The notes beneath the pieces are model-generated. The model had not been told where the DNA came from and did not search any database. It saw only the letters and a program-made list of their open reading frames with translations. Position numbers and translations under genes: made by a program. DNA of 64,000 nucleotides from Geodermatophilaceae bacterium URHA0031 (GTDB lineage Bacteria > Actinomycetota > Actinomycetes > Mycobacteriales > Geodermatophilaceae). Each line of letters starts with the position of its first letter. Position 1 is the stretch's first letter. The DNA lies in assembly GCA_000620205.1 (NCBI GenBank), contig JHVP01000006.1:186001-250000 (forward strand), given 5' to 3'. Of this stretch, positions 60,295-64,000 are shown piece after piece.

Positions 60295-61533
60295 TTGCCC
60301 CGCGCCCTGCTCGCGCTCGCCATCGGTGCCTTCGGCATCGGCACCACCGAGTTCGTGGTGATGGGCATGCTGCCCCAGATCGCCGACGGTCTGGACGTCT
60401 CGGTCTCCGCGGTCGGGCTGCTCATCTCCGCGTACGCCATCGGCGTCGTCATCGGCGCCCCCACGCTGACCGCGCTGGGCGTGCGGTTCACCCCGCGGCA
60501 GACGCTGGTCGCGCTGATGGTGCTGTTCACCCTGGGCAACCTGCTGTCGGCAGTGGCGCCCAGCTACGGCTGGCTCGTCGCGGCCCGGGTGTTCGCCGCC
60601 CTGGCGCACGGGTCGTTCTTCGGCGTCGGTGCGGTCGCCGCCCGCCGCCTGGTGCCCAAGGAGAAGGCCACCCAGGCGATCTCGCTGATGATCACCGGGC
60701 TCACGCTGGCGAACGTGGTCGGGGTCCCGCTGGGCACCTTCGTCGCCCAGCAGCTCAGCTGGCGGCTGGTCTTCGCCGCGGTGGCGGCCATCGGCCTGGT
60801 CACCATCGCCGGGTTGGTGGCCTGGATGCCGACGGTCACCGGCGAGCCCACCGACCTGCGCAGCGAGCTGGGCGCCTTCCGCCGGCGCGGCGTGTGGCTG
60901 GTGCTCGGCACCACCATGATCGGCTTCGCGGCCCTGTTCTCGGTCTACAGCTACGTCAGCCCGATCCTCACCGAGCTCGGCGGCATCCCCGAGGGCTGGG
61001 TCACCCCGGTGCTGGGGCTGTTCGGCGCCGGCACCACGGTCGGCACGCTGGTCGGCGGCCGGCTGGGTGACCGCTGGGGCATGTCGTTCGTGGCGGTCGG
61101 GCTGCTGGGCACGGCCGGCGCGCTCGCCGTCCTGGCGCTGGTGGCGCGCACCCCGGTCGCCGCGGTCAGCGTGCTGGTCTTCTTCGGCATGCTCGCCTTC
61201 GCCCTCGGCCCGGTCGTGCAGAACCGGGTCATCGAGGCGGCCCGCGTGCCCGGCGGCAGCCTGGTGTCCGCGGCCAACCAGGCCGCGTTCAACCTGGCCA
61301 ACGCCCTCGGGGCCGCACTGGGTGCCGCCGCCCTCTCGGCGGGGTTCGGGTACACCGCGCCCATCTGGGTCGGCGCCTCCCTCGCCCTGGTCGGCACGGG
61401 CATCGCCGTGGTGACCATCCGCTCCGAGCGCCGCGAGCGCACCGCGCTGGCCGTCGCCGCCCGGGCTGACGTCGACACCTGGCGGCGCACGCTGGCCCCC
61501 CTGGCCGACGCCACACCCGCCGCCGTCCGTTGA
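60295..61533 (+). CDS. DHA1-type MFS transporter (sugar efflux/chloramphenicol-resistance-like)
   Basis: A 412-residue, 12-helix transporter. The N-terminal helix LALAIGAFGIGTTEFVVMGM and the following LPQIADGLDVS are the hallmark of the AraJ/Cmx-like DHA1 group. Helix 4-5 shows RVFAALAHGSFFGVG and NVVGVPLGTF. It likely exports drugs or sugars. A TTG start at 60295 is chosen because GAGGAG lies seven bases upstream and the hydrophobic N-terminus begins at once; longer frames run back through the ADH gene. Confidence 0.9.
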   Translation: MPRALLALAIGAFGIGTTEFVVMGMLPQIADGLDVSVSAVGLLISAYAIGVVIGAPTLTALGVRFTPRQTLVALMVLFTLGNLLSAVAPSYGWLVAARVFAALAHGSFFGVGAVAARRLVPKEKATQAISLMITGLTLANVVGVPLGTFVAQQLSWRLVFAAVAAIGLVTIAGLVAWMPTVTGEPTDLRSELGAFRRRGVWLVLGTTMIGFAALFSVYSYVSPILTELGGIPEGWVTPVLGLFGAGTTVGTLVGGRLGDRWGMSFVAVGLLGTAGALAVLALVARTPVAAVSVLVFFGMLAFALGPVVQNRVIEAARVPGGSLVSAANQAAFNLANALGAALGAAALSAGFGYTAPIWVGASLALVGTGIAVVTIRSERRERTALAVAARADVDTWRRTLAPLADATPAAVR

Positions 61534-61572
61534 CCGTTTGACCACCCCCGGGGGCGGGGGTAAGCCGGGGTC

Positions 61573-62463
61573 ATGACGACGACGGCGGAGAAGTCCGGCC
61601 AGTTCCCCCTCGGCGACCGCACGGTGCACCGCATCGGCTACGGCGCCATGCAGCTCGCCGGCCCCCACGTGATGGGTCCCCCAGCCGACAGGGACGGCGC
61701 CATCGCGGTGCTGCGCCGCGCGGTCGAGCTGGGCGTGGACCACATCGACACCAGCGACTACTACGGCCCCCACGTCACGAACGAGATCATCCGCGAGGCG
61801 CTGCACCCCTACCCCGAGCAGCTGACCATCGTCACCAAGATCGGCGCCCGCCGGACCCCGGAGGGCGAGTGGCCGGAGGCGCTGGGTGCCGACGAGCTGC
61901 GCCAGGCCGTGCACGACAACCTCGACCACCTCGGCCTGGACGCGATCGACGTGGTCAACCTGCGGATGCCCGGCTTCGCCGAGCCGGTGCAGCGCTCCCT
62001 GGCCGAGCCGATGGAGACCCTGGCCGCGCTGCAGCAGGAGGGCCTGGTCAAGCACATCGGCGTCAGCAACGTGACCCCGCAGATGCTGGCCGAGGCGCAG
62101 GGCATCGCCCCGGTGGTGTGCGTGCAGAACCACTACAACCTGGTGCACCGGGCCGACGACCCGCTGGTCGACGCGCTGGCCCGGGAGGGCATCGCCTACG
62201 TGCCGTTCTTCCCGCTCGGCGGGTTCAGCCCGATCCAGTCCGCGGCCCTGGAGTCGGTGGCCCGGACGCTGGAGACCACGCCGATGGAGGTCGCGCTGGC
62301 CTGGCTGCTGGCCCGCTCGCCGAACATCCTGCTGATCCCGGGCACGCGCTCGATCGACCACCTGGAGTCCAACCTCGAGGCGGCGGCCCGGGTGCTGGGT
62401 CCGGTGGAGCTCGCCGAGCTCGACCGCATCGGCGGCGACGGCACCCTCGACCCCGACCTCTGA
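61573..62463 (+). CDS. aldo/keto-reductase family oxidoreductase lacking the catalytic His
   Basis: A 296-residue AKR-fold protein. Asp and Tyr (HIDTSDYYGPHVTNE) and Lys (IVTKIGARR) of the tetrad are kept. At the position of the usual His (LHR/LHH) it reads DVVNLRMPG, so the general-acid helper is missing. The C-terminal LIPGTRSIDHLESNL binds NADP. It resembles the aldo/keto reductase at 23099 in its start (GYGAMQL) but is clearly divergent. Activity may be altered or lost; the family also includes non-catalytic members. Confidence 0.88.
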   Translation: MTTTAEKSGQFPLGDRTVHRIGYGAMQLAGPHVMGPPADRDGAIAVLRRAVELGVDHIDTSDYYGPHVTNEIIREALHPYPEQLTIVTKIGARRTPEGEWPEALGADELRQAVHDNLDHLGLDAIDVVNLRMPGFAEPVQRSLAEPMETLAALQQEGLVKHIGVSNVTPQMLAEAQGIAPVVCVQNHYNLVHRADDPLVDALAREGIAYVPFFPLGGFSPIQSAALESVARTLETTPMEVALAWLLARSPNILLIPGTRSIDHLESNLEAAARVLGPVELAELDRIGGDGTLDPDL

Positions 62464-62474
62464 CCCACGTCCGC

Positions 62475-62540
62475 GGTTTCGGCGCCGAACCCCGACGAGG
62501 TTTCGGCGCCGAAACCCGGCTGGGGTTCGGCGCCGAAACC
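62475..62540. repeat. three TTCGGCGCCGAA palindromes at exact 24-base spacing
   Basis: The 12-base perfect palindrome starts at 62478, 62502 and 62526. Each is flanked by G-rich and C-rich runs that extend pairing (for example GGTTTCGGCGCCGAAACC). The array fills the gap between two convergent genes (62463 and 62548), so it may be a multi-hairpin terminator or a protein-binding array. Confidence 0.9.
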
Positions 62541-62547
62541 GTGGGCT

Positions 62548-63765
62548 TCAGCGGACGGTGCGGATGCGGGCGACGCTCAGCGCGCCGAGCACGGTGACGA
62601 CGCCGGCCAGCGTGAACAGGACGTCGTAGCCCCCGAGCTCGGCGATCACCAGGCTGGCCAGCAGCGGGGCGAGCGCCTGCGGCACCACCACCGCCACGTT
62701 CATCACCCCGAGGTCGCCGGCCACGGTGCGGGCATCGGGCAGCACCTGGGTGACCAGCGCCTGGTCGACCGAGGTGTAGGCCCCGTACCCGCCACCGAGC
62801 AGCAGCCCGGCGACCAGGGCGCTCGGCCAGCTCGGCACGGCCACCAGCACCGCGCAGGCCAGCGCCTGCAGCACCGCGGCGCCGGCGACGAACACCCGGC
62901 GGCGCCCGGTGCGGTCCGACAGCACGCCACCGCCCCAGGTCGCCGTCACCGTGGCCAGCAGGTACACCACGGTCAGCACCAGCAGCGAGCCCTCGGGGTC
63001 GGCGACCCGCAGCCCGTCGGTGAGGAAGTACAGCAGGTACGTCGTCCCGAGGGCGTTGCCCAGGTTGACCAGCAACCGCCCGCCGAAGGCCCAGGCGTAG
63101 TCGGGGTGCCGGGTGGGTGCGGCCCAGCCCGCGCGCAGGGCGGCGCCGAGCGACTGCGGGCGCTGGACCGCCGGGGTGTCGCGGGCCCGCAGCAGCCACG
63201 GCAGCGCAGCCAGGACCAGCAGGGCGGCGAGCGCCGGGTAGCCGGCGTCCTCCCCCAGCCCGGTGACCAGCCCGAGGCCGACCACGATGCCCAGCGCCTG
63301 CGGGCCGTAGACGGCCGCCGACACCGCCCCCCGGTGCTCGGCCGGCACCTGGTCGGCGATGGTGGCGGTCAGCCCGGCCATCGCCGCGTACATCCCCAGC
63401 TGGGCGACCAGCCAGCCGCCGGCCACGCCACGCCAGTCGTCGGCGGTGCCGGTCAGCAGCAGCCCCGCGACGTAGACCACGACCCCCGCGGCGACCCAGA
63501 CCCGGCGCCGGCCGAACCGGCTCCGGGTGCTGTCGCACAGCGCACCGAACACCGGCAGCGCGACCAGGGCGGCGATCCCGGCCACCCCGTTGACCAGCCC
63601 GAAGTTGCGGATCTTGTGCGCCGGGTCGACGTCCGCCAGCTGGAGCGGCAGCAGCAGCTGCACCGGTGCGAGCTGCGCCGCCCACAGCCCGAGCCAGACC
63701 AGCCCGAACCGGGCGGTCCAGGCCACCCCCATGGACGGCGCGAGCGGCGCGGCGACCGGCCTCAC
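62548..63765 (-). CDS. MFS transporter, 12 helices
   Basis: A 405-residue transporter of the broad sugar/drug MFS type. Typical elements are FGALCDSTRSRFGRRRVWV (motif A, about 70-88), AGGWLVAQLGMYAAMAGL, and the repeated motif GGGVLSDRTGRRRVFVAG in the second half. The start LLLPLQLADVDPAHKIRN resembles glycoside or unknown-substrate carriers. GTG 63765 overlaps the upstream TetR stop (GTGA), so the regulator probably controls it. Confidence 0.9.
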   Translation of the reverse strand: MRPVAAPLAPSMGVAWTARFGLVWLGLWAAQLAPVQLLLPLQLADVDPAHKIRNFGLVNGVAGIAALVALPVFGALCDSTRSRFGRRRVWVAAGVVVYVAGLLLTGTADDWRGVAGGWLVAQLGMYAAMAGLTATIADQVPAEHRGAVSAAVYGPQALGIVVGLGLVTGLGEDAGYPALAALLVLAALPWLLRARDTPAVQRPQSLGAALRAGWAAPTRHPDYAWAFGGRLLVNLGNALGTTYLLYFLTDGLRVADPEGSLLVLTVVYLLATVTATWGGGVLSDRTGRRRVFVAGAAVLQALACAVLVAVPSWPSALVAGLLLGGGYGAYTSVDQALVTQVLPDARTVAGDLGVMNVAVVVPQALAPLLASLVIAELGGYDVLFTLAGVVTVLGALSVARIRTVR

Positions 63766-64000
63766 CGGGCGAGCTCGGCGTGCTCGGCGACGAACAGACC
63801 GACGGCGGCGTCCAGCACCGCCCGGGTGGCGGGGGTGTCCCGGTCGACCAGCCAGGTGGTGGTGGCCCCGTCGACGAGGGCGACCAGCAGCCGGGCGAGC
63901 TCGGGCACCGGCCGGCGCCACGTCGCCCCGGTCGCCGCGGCCGCCTGCTCCAGCAGCCGGGTCGCCGCCGCGGTGTAGGCGCGGTACTGCTGCCGGGCCA
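63762..64000 (-). CDS. TetR-family regulator, C-terminal part (partial)
   Basis: The last 78 codons of a gene entering from beyond the window: ARQQYRAYTAAATRLLEQ, PVPELARLLVALVDGAT, TTWLVDRDTPATRAVLDAAV, ending LFVAEHAELAR. This is the ligand-binding domain end of a TetR-type repressor (WxVDxD and L-A-R-L-LVAL-DG patterns). The DNA-binding half is outside the window. Its overlap with the MFS gene makes a regulator-transporter operon likely. Confidence 0.7.
   Translation of the reverse strand, partial: ARQQYRAYTAAATRLLEQAAAATGATWRRPVPELARLLVALVDGATTTWLVDRDTPATRAVLDAAVGLFVAEHAELAR

Noticed and set aside
62475..62540. Short CRISPR array
   Set aside because: The units are 12-base perfect palindromes at 24-base spacing with 12-base gaps. 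CRISPR repeats and spacers are longer, and no cas genes are present.

Overview
The window is a very GC-rich actinobacterial chromosome segment. Overlapping GTGA/ATGA gene junctions, many GTG starts, GAF-ANTAR proteins, a CsoR copper locus and a Mec-CysO-CysM sulfur cluster all fit that. Gene style suggests a Geodermatophilaceae-like genus (Blastococcus, Geodermatophilus, Modestobacter), but this is inference without a marker gene. About 70 protein genes, tRNA-Lys(CTT) and tRNA-Leu(TAG) are supported. There is no rRNA, CRISPR array, transposase or integrase.

Layout. 1-1.5 kb: tRNA-Lys whose last 38 bases are repeated at 1418-1455, bounding a 1.2 kb islet with one exported orphan protein. 1.6-6.2 kb: two divergent GAF-ANTAR regulators, an enoyl-CoA hydratase, an MFS carrier. 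6.2-14 kb: gluconokinase; proline catabolism (putA, pruA) divergent from a tightly overlapped trio of PucR-type regulator, heme oxygenase and a bacteriophytochrome with a PP2C/SpoIIE phosphatase output. 14-27 kb: oxidoreductases, an MTHFR-like/methyltransferase pair, a MEDS-ATPase sensor, idi, hydrolases, an acyl-CoA dehydrogenase, an EAL protein and a TetR regulator. 27-30.7 kb: csoR-copZ-copA. 31-37 kb: tRNA-Leu, rph-rdgB, yjbQ, a peroxiredoxin, gnd. 36.6-42 kb: a subtilase, a GGDEF-EAL membrane protein, a GNAT remnant, a stand-alone NHEJ-type polymerase domain. 42-49.5 kb: MBL hydrolase, murI, HAD, cysM, cysO, mec, DUF2017, clpS, pncB, pncA, an arrangement resembling the M. tuberculosis Rv1330c-Rv1341 region. 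49.5-64 kb: serB, ctaD, an rRNA-methyltransferase-like gene, efflux carriers, a CDF metal exporter, an M23 peptidase, an alcohol dehydrogenase, an aldo/keto reductase and the end of a TetR gene.

The most distinctive feature is the set of structured sequences at gene ends. Seven copies of one stem-loop family lie at stop codons. Their outer stems differ in sequence but still pair, which points to selection on RNA structure, probably termination or 3'-end protection. One copy has been absorbed into the C-terminus of Idi. Other gene ends carry unrelated palindromes: an 18-bp stem holding both convergent stop codons, a 36-bp perfect palindrome, a 101-bp tandem duplication and a triple TTCGGCGCCGAA array. 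Two biological leads stand out: a proline-type regulator translationally coupled to a light receptor, and a CysO sulfur carrier whose gene encodes a cysteine after the Gly-Gly tail, next to the Mec protease gene.
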